Assembly: GCA_910578385.1 (NCBI GenBank)
Contig: CAJTQV010000003.1
Location: 203,065-267,064, forward strand
Reading direction: 5' to 3'
Length of the DNA stretch: 64,000 bases
Source of the DNA: an uncultured Muribaculaceae bacterium
GTDB taxonomy: Bacteria; Bacteroidota; Bacteroidia; Bacteroidales; Muribaculaceae
Shown: positions 8,671 through 18,074 of the stretch, one piece after another
How positions within the stretch are numbered: the first letter of the stretch is position 1
Layout of the letters: each line of letters starts with the position of its first letter
Notes under the pieces: model-generated
What the model saw: only the letters and a program-made list of their open reading frames with translations
What the model was told of the DNA's origin: nothing
The model's database searches: none
Translations under genes and position numbers: made by a program

Positions 8671-9975
8671 TCAGAAACTGAACTGCGCCAGTATTCCTGC
8701 GCGGCGTGCCCACGCGTGGGTGCCGTCCATGTTCTCGCGGCGTCCGAGATTGAACTCGGCGGCACACGATATTCGCGGGGTGAGATACCAGAAGTAGTTG
8801 ACAGCGAAATACATGCCGGTCTTGTATTCGTCGGTGAAGCCGTTATCTTTCGGCAGATAGCGTGTCGCTCCATAGGTTGCCGAGAAGAACATCGAGGGGT
8901 TCAGGTTGTATTGCACGGCGGCATAGCCTCCGATTGCACCGGGCGCGTACATCTTGCCCGGTTTGCCGGGTTCTCCCACAAGGTCATATTTGCCCATCAG
9001 CCAGTCCCCGCCGAGGCTCTCGAACCCGCAACCCCCGTTTACCATGCCGTAGAATGTGAAATGCTCCTCGGGTTGCCAGCGTCCGGAGAGTTGCAGACCC
9101 CATCCGGCCACGGTGTGGTTCTTCGATGTGAGCAGGTCGCGGTATGGGTGGAACCGGAGTATTCCGGCCAGTCTTACATAGCCCGACGTGTCCCACGCAT
9201 ATTGGCCGAAGGTGGCTATGTCGGGGACATATTGGTTAACCTTGCCGGTGACATCCTGCTCGACATCGATCTGGTCTGATGGACTCTCGACCGAGGCGGC
9301 GATTGTCCAGTGCTTGTTCTTGAACTCATGCATCCAGCGGACAAGGACGGCAGTCGCGCTCATTTTCGCGTTCGGTCCGGCGGCATCGACGGCGGGAGGG
9401 AGAGCGCCTGGGTCGCTGAAGGTCGAGTTTGTGTAACCTATCGTGAAGTCGTTTATCTGGCCGTAGGCTTTCTTGAGATGGAAGTCGCGGGCCTCGTAGC
9501 CGTTGAAGTTCGCCTCGATGTAGAGCTGATATTGGCCTAATTTCTTGTTACGACCGATCACCCGGAAGAATAGTGCCGTACCTGCAGGTGTTGTACCGAG
9601 GTCATGCATCTTGGCCGGGTCTTTGTGCATCGGAATCAGATAGGGAGCGAACGCCGGACTCGGAATAGAGCCGCCCCAGTCATAATAGCCGCGCATCCTG
9701 ACCACGCCGCCGACACCCATCGCCAGGTTATTGTCGCGGCTCATGAACAGGAAGTATGGAGCCAGCGGGTCCTGGAAATGACGGAACTGGTCTTCGTAGA
9801 ACTTGCGTATGAGTGTTAGCGAGGAGTCGGGATGCTGTTCCTCACCCTTGCCGAAATAGACAATCTTGTGGTCTCTCAATGTCGAGTCGAGGGCAATCTC
9901 AGTCATGCTCTGCGCATGAGCCGGAATCAGAGCCGTAAGCATTATGGCGGCCGAAGCCAGAAGTTTCTTGATCAT
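8671..9975 (-). CDS. Outer-membrane porin-like barrel (DcaP-like)
   Basis: 434 residues. Signal peptide ends PAHAQS at about 22. Residues ~25-75 are a polar, helix-prone N-terminal segment, and the rest is an amphipathic beta-strand series ending with a terminal Phe (AGILAQFSF). The 'TIAASVESP' strand and the N-terminal helix resemble DcaP-type trimeric porins; this is a tentative family assignment. It is transcribed divergently from the HAD phosphatase, and a strongly structured sequence lies 28-125 bases upstream of the start. It ends 23 bases before the cupin gene begins on the same strand, so the two may share a transcript. Confidence 0.6.
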   Translation of the reverse strand: MIKKLLASAAIMLTALIPAHAQSMTEIALDSTLRDHKIVYFGKGEEQHPDSSLTLIRKFYEDQFRHFQDPLAPYFLFMSRDNNLAMGVGGVVRMRGYYDWGGSIPSPAFAPYLIPMHKDPAKMHDLGTTPAGTALFFRVIGRNKKLGQYQLYIEANFNGYEARDFHLKKAYGQINDFTIGYTNSTFSDPGALPPAVDAAGPNAKMSATAVLVRWMHEFKNKHWTIAASVESPSDQIDVEQDVTGKVNQYVPDIATFGQYAWDTSGYVRLAGILRFHPYRDLLTSKNHTVAGWGLQLSGRWQPEEHFTFYGMVNGGCGFESLGGDWLMGKYDLVGEPGKPGKMYAPGAIGGYAAVQYNLNPSMFFSATYGATRYLPKDNGFTDEYKTGMYFAVNYFWYLTPRISCAAEFNLGRRENMDGTHAWARRAGILAQFSF

Positions 9976-10003
9976 GGCGGAATCGTTTTCGTGTTGTTTT
10001 TCT

Positions 10004-10100
10004 GTCAGACAAGCCGCACCAGAGTCAATAGGTCACATAACTCCTGTTTGAGGAGGTGTGACTTGAGTGTGTTCCGATGCTCCTCCTTGCGCTTGTCTGA
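10004..10100 (-). promoter_or_regulatory. Candidate structured 5' leader of the porin-like gene
   Basis: A perfect 10-base inverted repeat (TCAGACAAGC at 10004-10013 and its complement at 10091-10100) encloses a second hairpin (GTCACA...TGTGAC around CTCCT...AGGAG). Read on the minus strand, a GGAGGAG segment can pair with the same CTCCTC used by the inner hairpin, so two exclusive folds are possible. It matches no riboswitch class I could recall. It may instead be a divergent-promoter operator. Confidence 0.35.
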
Positions 10101-10221
10101 TATGTTAACAATTGTTATACGGCTAATGTTAATGAAAATTAAAAAATTTTTCACTTCAGTCCGAACTTATAATCTGATTTTAATGTTTGAGAGGGAAAGA
10201 GGGCATTCGTCCCGCTTTTTG

Positions 10222-10252
10222 TTAAGTTAACCTCACACATATTAAGTTAACC
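10222..10252. repeat. Paired TTAAGTTAACC direct repeats
   Basis: Two exact 11-base copies (10222-10232 and 10242-10252) spaced 20 bases apart, start to start, which is about two helical turns. They sit 40-70 bases upstream of the HAD phosphatase start and could be an operator. No regulator is identified. Confidence 0.4.
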
Positions 10253-10290
10253 GACTCACTATCGATTATTCACCCTTAATTTTATACCAT

Positions 10291-11247
10291 ATGAGAAACC
10301 ATTTACTGAAGGGTATGGCTGTCATGTTCGTTGCTGCCATAGGTTTTACAGCCTCTGCCCAGAATTATGAGTTCAAGCCCATCAAGGGTTTTCAGGAAAA
10401 CACCAACGAGAAACTTGAGGCATTCCTTGAGTCAACCGTGCCTATGAAGACACGCAAGGTCGCTGTGTTCGACTGCGACGGCACACTCTTCGGGCAGGCC
10501 CCCTACTATCTTGCCGACGAGGCTCTTTATGACTTCGCCAAGGAGAACTACGCCGGAAAGACCGATGCAAAATCGGTCGAGAAGATGAAGATTGTTGACC
10601 AGCTTCTGCATGGTGACAATGTCGGCGTTGATTTTGTGCAGAACCGTGTGCGCTTCCTTTCGGGTCTGACTGCCGACGAGATTCAGTCTATCGGCGACCG
10701 AATGTTCCACAAGAAGTTCCAGAACAAAATGTATCCTGAGATGAAGGCACTCATCCAGAATCTTGAGAACTTCGGTTTCGAGGTGTGGATACTGTCGGCA
10801 TCGCCTGAATTGCTCTACCAGCGTTTCTGTGCCCAGCAGCTTGGATTGCCCGAAGACCGCATAATCGGTGTGAAGTCGAGAGTGGGAGAGGGGAACATCG
10901 TTACCGATGAGCTGGTCTATCCCGTGTCGCAAGATGAAGGCAAGGCCGATGTGGTTCGTACATTCATCAAGGCTGACCCGCTCTTTGTCGGAGGTAACTC
11001 ACGCGGCGACCTTGAGATGATGGAGACATCAGTCGGACTGAAGATAATGATCAACCCCGACGACAAGAAACCGGAGAAAGTGGCCGGCGGCAAGACCCTC
11101 AAGGAATATTGGGCGGCCGATCCTACGTGCATCATCGAGTATTGCAATGATGTCCCTGTCGAAGGTCAGACATACGTCACCGAAGAATGGGGAGTGAAGA
11201 GCAACGCCACCAACGCCAAGCCCTCCGAAGTAGTCATCAACTACTGA
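10291..11247 (+). CDS. Exported HAD-family phosphatase
   Basis: 318 residues with a signal peptide cleaved near Ala23-Gln24, so it acts in the periplasm. The phosphoserine-phosphatase-like HAD motifs are complete: motif I FDCDGTL with Asp61 and Asp63, motif II LSASPE, the Lys of IGVKSRVGEG, and motif IV GGNSRGDLEMM. An all-alpha cap lies between motifs I and II. Substrate is unknown; periplasmic members dephosphorylate small phosphomonoesters. Monocistronic, divergent from the porin-like gene. Confidence 0.82.
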   Translation: MRNHLLKGMAVMFVAAIGFTASAQNYEFKPIKGFQENTNEKLEAFLESTVPMKTRKVAVFDCDGTLFGQAPYYLADEALYDFAKENYAGKTDAKSVEKMKIVDQLLHGDNVGVDFVQNRVRFLSGLTADEIQSIGDRMFHKKFQNKMYPEMKALIQNLENFGFEVWILSASPELLYQRFCAQQLGLPEDRIIGVKSRVGEGNIVTDELVYPVSQDEGKADVVRTFIKADPLFVGGNSRGDLEMMETSVGLKIMINPDDKKPEKVAGGKTLKEYWAADPTCIIEYCNDVPVEGQTYVTEEWGVKSNATNAKPSEVVINY

Positions 11248-11346
11248 CAACACCACAAACCGGTAAAACAGCATCACACATAGAATTACCGTCACAGTTT
11301 GCATATTTCAGGGCCGGAGGGTTTAAACCTTCCGGCCCTCTTCCCA

Positions 11347-11380
11347 CTCTAAACCCTAAACCCCAACCCCTAAAACCTAA
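11347..11380 (+). repeat. CCTAAAA-type intergenic heptamer array A
   Basis: Degenerate tandem copies of a CCTAAAA/CCCTAAA-like heptamer immediately before the DUF4250 start codon. One of five such arrays, all in the same orientation on the plus strand. Confidence 0.7.
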
Positions 11381-11381
11381 C

Positions 11382-11555
11382 ATGCTCCCACAAGACCCAT
11401 TCATGCTTCTCAGCACAGTCAATATGAAGCTCCGCGACGATTACACTGACCTCGACGACCTCTGCGCCTCCCTCGGCGAGGACCGCGCCGCTCTCGAATC
11501 GAAACTCGCCGCCGCAGGCTTCACCTACATGCCCGAAATCAACCAGTTCCGGTAA
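11382..11555 (+). CDS. DUF4250-like small protein
   Basis: 57 residues, MLPQDPFMLLSTVNMKLRD..., acidic and predicted helical. The 'PQDPFMLLS.VN.KLRD.Y..L..LC' pattern matches the DUF4250 family of small bacterial proteins, whose function is unknown. The ATG at 11382 directly follows a heptamer array, leaving no ordinary ribosome binding site. It converges on bioGC, and a short stretch with repeated GTCCGAC/GTCTGAC words (about 11557-11595) lies between the two stops. Confidence 0.75.
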   Translation: MLPQDPFMLLSTVNMKLRDDYTDLDDLCASLGEDRAALESKLAAAGFTYMPEINQFR

Positions 11556-11608
11556 CTGTCCGACTTGTCCGACTTGTCTGACAAGTCCGACCAATCAGTC
11601 AGCATCGG

Positions 11609-12976
11609 TTACCCTTTCCTGCCGACCACATATACAGGCCGGTAGGTCAGGCTGCGCAGGTGCGCCATATCCTTGATGCTCAGTCTTGATGACGGGGCAG
11701 ACCCTCCTACGCCCGTGTGCTTGAGGTGCATAAGCATCTCGCGTGCAGACCTGAACTCCACGCGTATCTCATCCTCGCGCACCTCTACATCGCAGAAGTC
11801 GCGGCTCATCCACTCCCTCAGCTGTTCAGCCTTGGGATAAAGCAGCGGAGAAGGCCGCAATGCGTCCAACTCCTCCATATTGCCGGGCAGGAATGTCGAG
11901 ATAGCCATTACTCCTCCGGAGCGCAGATGGCGGTGGCATTCATGCAGGAATCTCGGTATGTCGGCAAACCATTGTATCGCCGATGCCGACACGATCACAT
12001 CCCATTCCCGTCGCTGACGCTCTATCCATCGCTCGGCATCTTCCACCACGTATTCCTCTTCCGCAGCTATACCGAACGGTCCCGTCTCGGTTATGTCAAC
12101 AAATGTAGCGAGGCGCGGCTTGATAAACCGTGAATACTCGCGTGTGAAAAGCCCGGTGCCACAACCTATTTCGAGCAGGTTGCCTTCTGTGGCCGGGTTC
12201 ATGCCGCGCAGCATGTCGGCCAGCTTGATTGCCGCCGAGTATTGGGCTATAGCGTGGGTGTCGTATGAAATCGAAGCCTTGCTGAATTTCTCTGAGACTT
12301 TCACCGGATCCGAAATTACCATCCTGACAATCTCCCGAAGCTCGACAAGGTGACTCGCTTCAAGTTCCACAATTTCTGTGTCGTCCTCATGTCGCCATGC
12401 CCTGTGCATGTTCTCTGGCGGGAAAATCCTGTCATGCTTCGATATATATGCCCTTACCCATGGGAGTGACTGTCTTTGAACCCGTCGCTCAGCTGCCCCG
12501 GCTATGTTCCGGAGCTGTCCGCGCAGGTTCTCGATCCGTTCTTCTCCCAGCTCCTCTTCAAGTGCCGCCATGAAGCGGTTGTATGCCTCTCGGTCGCTTG
12601 CCATGCGCATACGGAACTTCATCAGGTTCCTTTCATTCAATCCGTCGGCCGTGCCGTTGAAAATTGCGGCAGGTATGCCATGAAGGTCATCGACCGGTGT
12701 GAGTGTGCCGTTTATTGCGAAAGCTGCTGTTATCCGGTCGGCCGGCAGAGTGGCGTGGGCTGCAAACACTCCCAATGACCATGCGAATAGATAGACCGTG
12801 TAGTAGCGGTCGAGAAACGATGTGTCGAGCGACAGGTCGCTGAAATCGTGCACAACGGCCACATCCCAGCCGGGCAGCGATATGCCACGTCCTGTTTCAG
12901 GCCCCGCGCTCCACCCGGTGTAAACCAATATCAGTCGTGTGTTGTCGGGCTCGGTGTGCAGAAACTCTATTTTCAT
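11609..12976 (-). CDS. bioGC: BioG-BioC fusion: pimeloyl-ACP methyl esterase / malonyl-ACP O-methyltransferase
   Basis: 455 residues in two parts. Residues 1-~210 are a BioG (DUF452) alpha/beta hydrolase with the nucleophile Ser67 in AWSLG, which removes the methyl ester at the end of pimeloyl-ACP synthesis. Residues ~225-455 are BioC, a SAM-dependent methyltransferase (SYDTHAIAQY start, LLEIGCGTGLF cofactor loop) that methylates malonyl-ACP to start the pathway. This fusion is known in Bacteroidetes; one chain opens and closes the pimelate-masking cycle. It follows bioF by 67 bases in a bioA-bioF-bioGC operon. Confidence 0.9.
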   Translation of the reverse strand: MKIEFLHTEPDNTRLILVYTGWSAGPETGRGISLPGWDVAVVHDFSDLSLDTSFLDRYYTVYLFAWSLGVFAAHATLPADRITAAFAINGTLTPVDDLHGIPAAIFNGTADGLNERNLMKFRMRMASDREAYNRFMAALEEELGEERIENLRGQLRNIAGAAERRVQRQSLPWVRAYISKHDRIFPPENMHRAWRHEDDTEIVELEASHLVELREIVRMVISDPVKVSEKFSKASISYDTHAIAQYSAAIKLADMLRGMNPATEGNLLEIGCGTGLFTREYSRFIKPRLATFVDITETGPFGIAAEEEYVVEDAERWIERQRREWDVIVSASAIQWFADIPRFLHECHRHLRSGGVMAISTFLPGNMEELDALRPSPLLYPKAEQLREWMSRDFCDVEVREDEIRVEFRSAREMLMHLKHTGVGGSAPSSRLSIKDMAHLRSLTYRPVYVVGRKG

Positions 12977-13043
12977 TTATGGGAGGATCTATAAAATGAA
13001 GTTGTTTATACAACCTCATTGGTTTGCGTTGGATTGTTGATGA

Positions 13044-14180
13044 TTATTTCGTGAGATTGAGACAATCTTCTATTCTGTTGAGAATGTCGGCCACTGTCGC
13101 CTCCGACAGTGTGGCGTTGAGTGAGAAGCGTATCCTTTCCCCGCCGGGTGGCACCGTCGGGCGACGTATGGGGAGTGCGAGGATTCCGGCTTGCTCCAGT
13201 TCCTGTGATATTCGGACAGCCTTTCTTGCGTCGCCTGTCACAAGCGGTACTATTGCCGAGCGCGAAGGATTGTCCATGCCAGTTAGTGTCTCGATACCCT
13301 CGCGGAACACCCGGGAGATGCGCCCTAAATGCTCTCGCCGGGCATTCATCTCTTGAAGTTTCTCAAGCATGAGCAGCGACCAGGCGGCATTGGCCGGAGC
13401 TATGGCGGTCGAGAAGATCAGGCTCCTCGCGCAGTTTACCAGATATTCTTTCAACACGGGAGAGATTACGGCGAATGCCCCGACCGATGCACATGCCTTG
13501 CCGAGCGTGCCGACGAGTATGTCTATATCGTTCAGCAGCCCTTCGGCTTCGGCCACTCCGAGTCCCGCCGCGCCGAATGCTCCCACGGCGTGGGCCTCAT
13601 CGACATAGAGCATCATCTTCGGGAACTCCTTCTTCAGCGCGGCAATCTCACGGAGCGGGGCTATGTCGCCATCCATGCTGTAGACCGACTCGCAGAGCAC
13701 TATAAGTCTTTCGCGTGCATCATGTTCCTGTTCGAGTATCCGCCGAAGATGCGCCACGTCGTTGTGCCTCCATCTCTTGTAATCGGCGTGGGCCAGACGC
13801 AGTCCATCTATCGCCGAGGCGTGTATCAGTTTGTCGGTCACCCAGAGAGTGCCCGGAATGTCCAGTGAGCTGACAAGACCTACGTTGGCGTGGTAGCCGG
13901 AGTTGAACATCAAAGCCGGGCGACCGTAACTCTTCTCAAGAAACGCCTCAAGGTCGTGAAATACCTGCTGGTCCGAAGCCAACAGGCGCGAGGCCGAGGC
14001 AGACATGGCCACATCGTTGAACCGTGCGGCAAATTCCTCACGCCATTTCCCGGCCTGCGCGGCAAGTCCCATGTAGTCATTGCCCGAGAGGTCAAGAAAA
14101 CGCCCCTTGCGGTGCGGCGGTATCCGGCGCAGACGGCCTTCCTCATTGAGAGTGGCTAATATTTCGCTGTAATCAGACAT
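13044..14180 (-). CDS. bioF: 8-amino-7-oxononanoate synthase
   Basis: 378 residues, the normal size for this PLP enzyme, which condenses pimeloyl-ACP with alanine. Visible landmarks are the SGNDYMGLA entry, YVDEAHAVGAFG, and the PLP-binding Lys228 in GTLGKACASVGAF. It lies 33 bases after bioA and 67 before bioGC on the same strand. Confidence 0.93.
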   Translation of the reverse strand: MSDYSEILATLNEEGRLRRIPPHRKGRFLDLSGNDYMGLAAQAGKWREEFAARFNDVAMSASASRLLASDQQVFHDLEAFLEKSYGRPALMFNSGYHANVGLVSSLDIPGTLWVTDKLIHASAIDGLRLAHADYKRWRHNDVAHLRRILEQEHDARERLIVLCESVYSMDGDIAPLREIAALKKEFPKMMLYVDEAHAVGAFGAAGLGVAEAEGLLNDIDILVGTLGKACASVGAFAVISPVLKEYLVNCARSLIFSTAIAPANAAWSLLMLEKLQEMNARREHLGRISRVFREGIETLTGMDNPSRSAIVPLVTGDARKAVRISQELEQAGILALPIRRPTVPPGGERIRFSLNATLSEATVADILNRIEDCLNLTK

Positions 14181-14213
14181 TCTGTAATTAGTTACATTGA
14201 TGGTCAGCGCGGT

Positions 14214-15479
14214 TTATTCCGGCCTGACAAGTTTGAGGAGAGCGTCGCAGAGTTTAATGACCTGCTCGTCGCTGACTGCCATGTAGGGGGGCATTATGTA
14301 GGCGTTCTTGCCGAACGGCCTTATCCATACACCCTCCTCGACACAACGTTTCTGGAACTCTCCGAGGTTCACATCCTCCTTGAGCTGAACCACGCCGATG
14401 CCTCCTAACACGCGCACATCATCCACATTGCTGAACCCTCGCGCCGGTGCCAACCGTTCTTTCATTATCGCCTCAATCTCACCGATGCGTTTCTGCCACG
14501 GCAGGCTGAGCAGCAGACGTGTAGAGGCAACAGCTACGGCACATGCGAGCGGGTTGCCCATGAATGTCGGGCCGTGCATCATCACCCCGCTCTGCGAGTT
14601 GGAGATCATCTCGGCCGTGCGGGCGTTGGTGGCCACTGCAGAAAATGTCATGTATCCACCGGTGATTGCCTTGCCGATAAGCATGATGTCAGGCTCTACC
14701 CCGGCATGTTCCCACGCGAAGAGTTTGCCGGTGCGGCCGAAGCCGGTGGCTATCTCGTCGAAAATCAGCAGCACGCCGTTGGCGTCGCACTCCTTGCGCA
14801 GCTCGCGCAGATATTGCGGATGATAGAAGCGCATACCGCCGGCACCCTGCACTATCGGTTCAAGAATCACCGCCGCCAGATTGTCGGCGTTCGAGCGTAT
14901 AAGCTCACGCATCGGCTCAAAGTCGGCCGGGTCCCATTCGTCATGGAAGCCGCACTGCGGAGCCGGAGCGAAGTGGCGTATAGGCAATGCAGGGCCGAAC
15001 GCTCCGTGCATACCGGTCACCGGGTCGCAGACCGACATAGCGTTCCATGTGTCGCCATGGTATCCGCTGCGGATTGTGGCGAAGTTGGTCTTGCGCGGGT
15101 TGTCATGAGCCTGCACTGCCATCTTCATGGCAACCTCGGTGGCTACCGAACCTGAATCGGCATAGAAAATGTGCTCCATCGACGGTGGCAGAATCTCCAG
15201 CAGGAGTTTGCCGAGTTCGATAGCCGGTTCATGGGTGAGCCCGCCGAACATCACGTGCGACATCCGGTCAATCTGCCTTTTCGCCGCCTCGTTCAGCACC
15301 GGATTGTTATAACCATGAATCACGCACCACCACGACGACATGCCGTCGATAAGCTCGCGTCCGTCATCGAGAGTTAATACAGCACCGTGAGCCTCACGCA
15401 CCTTGTACGTGGGCAACGGATTATGAGTCGAAGTATAGGGATGCCAAAGATGCTCCCTGTCAAAATTATCATGTACCAT
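14214..15479 (-). CDS. bioA: Adenosylmethionine-8-amino-7-oxononanoate aminotransferase
   Basis: Class III PLP aminotransferase that makes 7,8-diaminononanoate. The N-terminal HLWHPYTS motif is typical of BioA, and SSWWCVIHGYNNP and FDEIATGFGRTG are the cofactor and substrate regions. The Schiff-base Lys is at about 270 in IGKAITGGYM. ATG at 15479 gives 421 residues; a GTG at 15488 three codons earlier is also in frame. First gene of the bioA-bioF-bioGC operon. A heptamer array sits directly upstream of the start, so the promoter must lie within or beyond it. Confidence 0.93.
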   Translation of the reverse strand: MVHDNFDREHLWHPYTSTHNPLPTYKVREAHGAVLTLDDGRELIDGMSSWWCVIHGYNNPVLNEAAKRQIDRMSHVMFGGLTHEPAIELGKLLLEILPPSMEHIFYADSGSVATEVAMKMAVQAHDNPRKTNFATIRSGYHGDTWNAMSVCDPVTGMHGAFGPALPIRHFAPAPQCGFHDEWDPADFEPMRELIRSNADNLAAVILEPIVQGAGGMRFYHPQYLRELRKECDANGVLLIFDEIATGFGRTGKLFAWEHAGVEPDIMLIGKAITGGYMTFSAVATNARTAEMISNSQSGVMMHGPTFMGNPLACAVAVASTRLLLSLPWQKRIGEIEAIMKERLAPARGFSNVDDVRVLGGIGVVQLKEDVNLGEFQKRCVEEGVWIRPFGKNAYIMPPYMAVSDEQVIKLCDALLKLVRPE

Positions 15480-15489
15480 ATCTTTCACC

Positions 15490-15547
15490 CCCCTTAACCA
15501 CCTTAAAAACCTTAACCACCTTACCCAAAAATCTAAAGCCTGAACCC
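15490..15547 (+). repeat. CCTTAAAA-type intergenic array B
   Basis: Degenerate copies of CCTTAACC/CCTTAAAA/ATCTAAAG between the bioA start and the priA stop, reading in the pyrimidine-A sense on the plus strand like the other arrays although both neighbouring genes are on the minus strand. Confidence 0.55.
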
Positions 15548-18007
15548 CTAACTCGGATCCACATCATAATAAACCTGCGTAGTCTTCATGTCCGGCCACG
15601 CCGCCGACTCCTCATAGACCTTACGCAATATCTCCTTCACCTTCTTCATCGAAGCGTTTGCCTCGACCTTCAGCATGATTGACTGGATATACCACAGGGC
15701 CACCCGGCTTACGAACGGTTTCTCCGGCCCCAACACACGGTCACCGAATATCTCGCGCAGTTTCAGCGCGTAGAGTGTGGCGGCACGGTCGGTCGCCCCC
15801 GAGTCCTTGTTGCGCAGATATACGTTGATTATCTTCGTGAAGGGGGGATAGTTGTAACGCTCCCGCTCGCGTATTTCCGATTCATAGTAGCCGGCATAGT
15901 CATGCTTGCGCACATGCTCCAGAACCGGGTTCTTCGGGTCAGTGGTCTGTATGAGCACCATCCCTTTCTCCTGGCGGCGCCCGGCACGTCCGGCCACTTG
16001 CTCAAGCATGTTGAATGCCCGCTCGTTGCTCCTGAAGTCAGGGAAGTTCAGCAGGGTATCGGCGTTGATCACACCGGCCACCCGCACGTCGCCGAAGTCG
16101 AGCCCTTTGGTCACCATCTGTGTGCCGACGAGTATGTCGGTGTCATGCCGGGCGAATTCCTCGATTATTTCCTGATATGAATCCTTGTTGCGGGTTGTGT
16201 CGAGATCCATGCGCGACACCCGGCTGTCGGGAAACTCCTGATGTATCTCCTCGGCGATGCGCTCGGTGCCGTAGCCGAAGATGTCTATCGAGTTCTGTCC
16301 GCAGGCGGGGCAGAGGGTTGGCAGCTGTGCGGCAAACCCGCAATAGTGGCAACGCAGCAGGTTGGCATGTTTGTGATATACGGGCGAGACGTCGCAGTTC
16401 TCGCACTTCGGGGTCCAGCCGCACTGGCGGCATACCACCACCGGTGCGAAGCCACGACGGTTCTGGAAGATAATGGCCTGACGCTTGTCGGCCATCGCTT
16501 TGCGAACGTTGCTTACGAGCGGCGCGGAGAGTATTCCGGTGTTGAGTTTCTTCTTGCGCTGGTCGCGCATGTCCACAATCTCCACATCGGGCAGCACGGA
16601 ACCTTCGTACCGCTCCTCCAGAGTGACAAGCCCATACTTGCCGTTGACAGCCTTGTAGTAGGTCTCGACCGAAGGGGTCGCCGAACCCAACAGAACCTTC
16701 GCGCCGTGCATGGTGGCGAGCATTATGGCCGTGTCGCGGGCGTTGTAGCGCGGTGCGGGGTCATATTGCTTGAAACTGCTCTCATGCTCCTCGTCAACAA
16801 TCACCAAGCCGAGGTGCGCGAACGGCAGGAACACCGATGACCGCGCCCCGAGCACCACGAGGGGTTCGTTCGAGGTCAGCAGACGTTTCCATATATCCAC
16901 ACGCTCGCTGTCGGAAAATTTGGAATGGTAGACCAACAGCCGGTTGCCCAGCACGGCACGCAGGCGGTCCGTAAGCTGGGTGGTGAGCGATATTTCCGGC
17001 ACGAGGAAGAGCACCTGGTTGCCGTCGTGGAGCGCGGAGGCTATGAGATGCGTGTATATCTCGGTCTTACCGCTTCCGGTCACTCCGTGCAGGAGCATGG
17101 TCTGCCGTTCGCGGAATCCTTCTTTGATTCCGGTCAGCGCGCAGCTCTGTGCCGCCGATAGGGGAGAGGGTGTTATCTCACCTTTTACCGAGGGATTGAA
17201 GCGGTTTATCACCCTCTTCTCCTGACGGAGTATCCCTTTGTCAACCAATGCCTTCAATATGCCTGGGTTTACTCCGGTGCTTTTCAGGAAGTCTGTGCGC
17301 GTCACATCGCGCAGTTCTCCGTTGGGGTGCATCCAGCCCGACATGTCGAGGTAGCCTATCAGGGCTTTTTCCTGCTGACGCGACCGGCGTGTCATGTCGA
17401 AGAACTCATGCAGACGGTCATGGTCTCCGCGTTCGGCGCAGAGTGCTATGTATGTCTCTCTCTTGGCGCGGTATTTCTCCACGACCTTCTCGTCGATATT
17501 CACGATGCCCAGTTCCAGCAGATGACTGACCATCGGTGTTACATTCCCTATTTTCAGCTCGGTCTCTATTTCCGACATGCGGAGACGTTTGCGCTCCTCA
17601 AGCAGCATGACCACCATGGCCTGGCGTTCGGTCAGCTTCACACCCTCCGGGGCCTCGAAATCGGAGTTGAGAGTGACGTATGTCTCGCTTTCCGGTTTCA
17701 GCCCTGTCGGTACGGCCGCCTTGTAGACGTCGCCGACCGCGCAGAGGTAATACTCCGAAATCCAGTTCCAGAGCTTGAGCTGCGGGTAGCGGAGCACCGG
17801 GTGCGCGTCAAGAAGCGCCATCAGGGGTTTGACGGCGTATCCCGGGTCGTTGCCGTGAGTGCGTTCGACAATTCCCGTGTAATATTTCTTCTTGCCAAAC
17901 TGCACCAGTACGCGTGAACCAACCTGTATCTCCGGCTCGAATTCAGTCGGAATTTCATAGGTGAACGTACTGTTCAGCGGCAACGGCAGAATAATTTCGG
18001 CATACAT
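15548..18007 (-). CDS. priA: Primosomal replication restart helicase PriA
   Basis: 819 residues. An N-terminal 3'-DNA-binding region (MYAEIILPLPLNSTFTY) is followed by a superfamily 2 helicase core with Walker A GVTGSGKTE and DEEH, and a zinc-binding insertion with paired cysteines (CRQCGW, CENCD, CHYCG, CPACG). PriA reloads the replisome at stalled forks. The start at 18007 is chosen because the N-terminal motif begins there; an upstream in-frame extension would run across the divergent gene at 18075. Confidence 0.93.
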   Translation of the reverse strand: MYAEIILPLPLNSTFTYEIPTEFEPEIQVGSRVLVQFGKKKYYTGIVERTHGNDPGYAVKPLMALLDAHPVLRYPQLKLWNWISEYYLCAVGDVYKAAVPTGLKPESETYVTLNSDFEAPEGVKLTERQAMVVMLLEERKRLRMSEIETELKIGNVTPMVSHLLELGIVNIDEKVVEKYRAKRETYIALCAERGDHDRLHEFFDMTRRSRQQEKALIGYLDMSGWMHPNGELRDVTRTDFLKSTGVNPGILKALVDKGILRQEKRVINRFNPSVKGEITPSPLSAAQSCALTGIKEGFRERQTMLLHGVTGSGKTEIYTHLIASALHDGNQVLFLVPEISLTTQLTDRLRAVLGNRLLVYHSKFSDSERVDIWKRLLTSNEPLVVLGARSSVFLPFAHLGLVIVDEEHESSFKQYDPAPRYNARDTAIMLATMHGAKVLLGSATPSVETYYKAVNGKYGLVTLEERYEGSVLPDVEIVDMRDQRKKKLNTGILSAPLVSNVRKAMADKRQAIIFQNRRGFAPVVVCRQCGWTPKCENCDVSPVYHKHANLLRCHYCGFAAQLPTLCPACGQNSIDIFGYGTERIAEEIHQEFPDSRVSRMDLDTTRNKDSYQEIIEEFARHDTDILVGTQMVTKGLDFGDVRVAGVINADTLLNFPDFRSNERAFNMLEQVAGRAGRRQEKGMVLIQTTDPKNPVLEHVRKHDYAGYYESEIRERERYNYPPFTKIINVYLRNKDSGATDRAATLYALKLREIFGDRVLGPEKPFVSRVALWYIQSIMLKVEANASMKKVKEILRKVYEESAAWPDMKTTQVYYDVDPS

Positions 18008-18042
18008 TACTGCAAAGATAAGGATTTTTAGAGAATTTTTCT

Positions 18043-18050
18043 TAATTTTG
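18043..18050 (+). promoter_or_regulatory. -7 promoter element of small barrel gene
   Basis: TAATTTTG, 25 bases before the ATG at 18075. Matches the Bacteroidetes -7 consensus; no obvious TTTG partner upstream. Confidence 0.6.
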
Positions 18051-18074
18051 CCAAAGAAACAAATTAACAATCGT

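Larger units (their letters stand above)
9976..10290. other. Divergent intergenic region with structured and repeated elements
   Basis: 315 bases between the porin-like gene (minus) and the HAD phosphatase (plus). It contains a possible structured leader (10004-10100) and a pair of TTAAGTTAACC repeats (10222-10252); a TAATTTTA sequence at about 10277 may be a weak -7 element for the plus-strand gene. No coding frame was seen. Confidence 0.5.
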
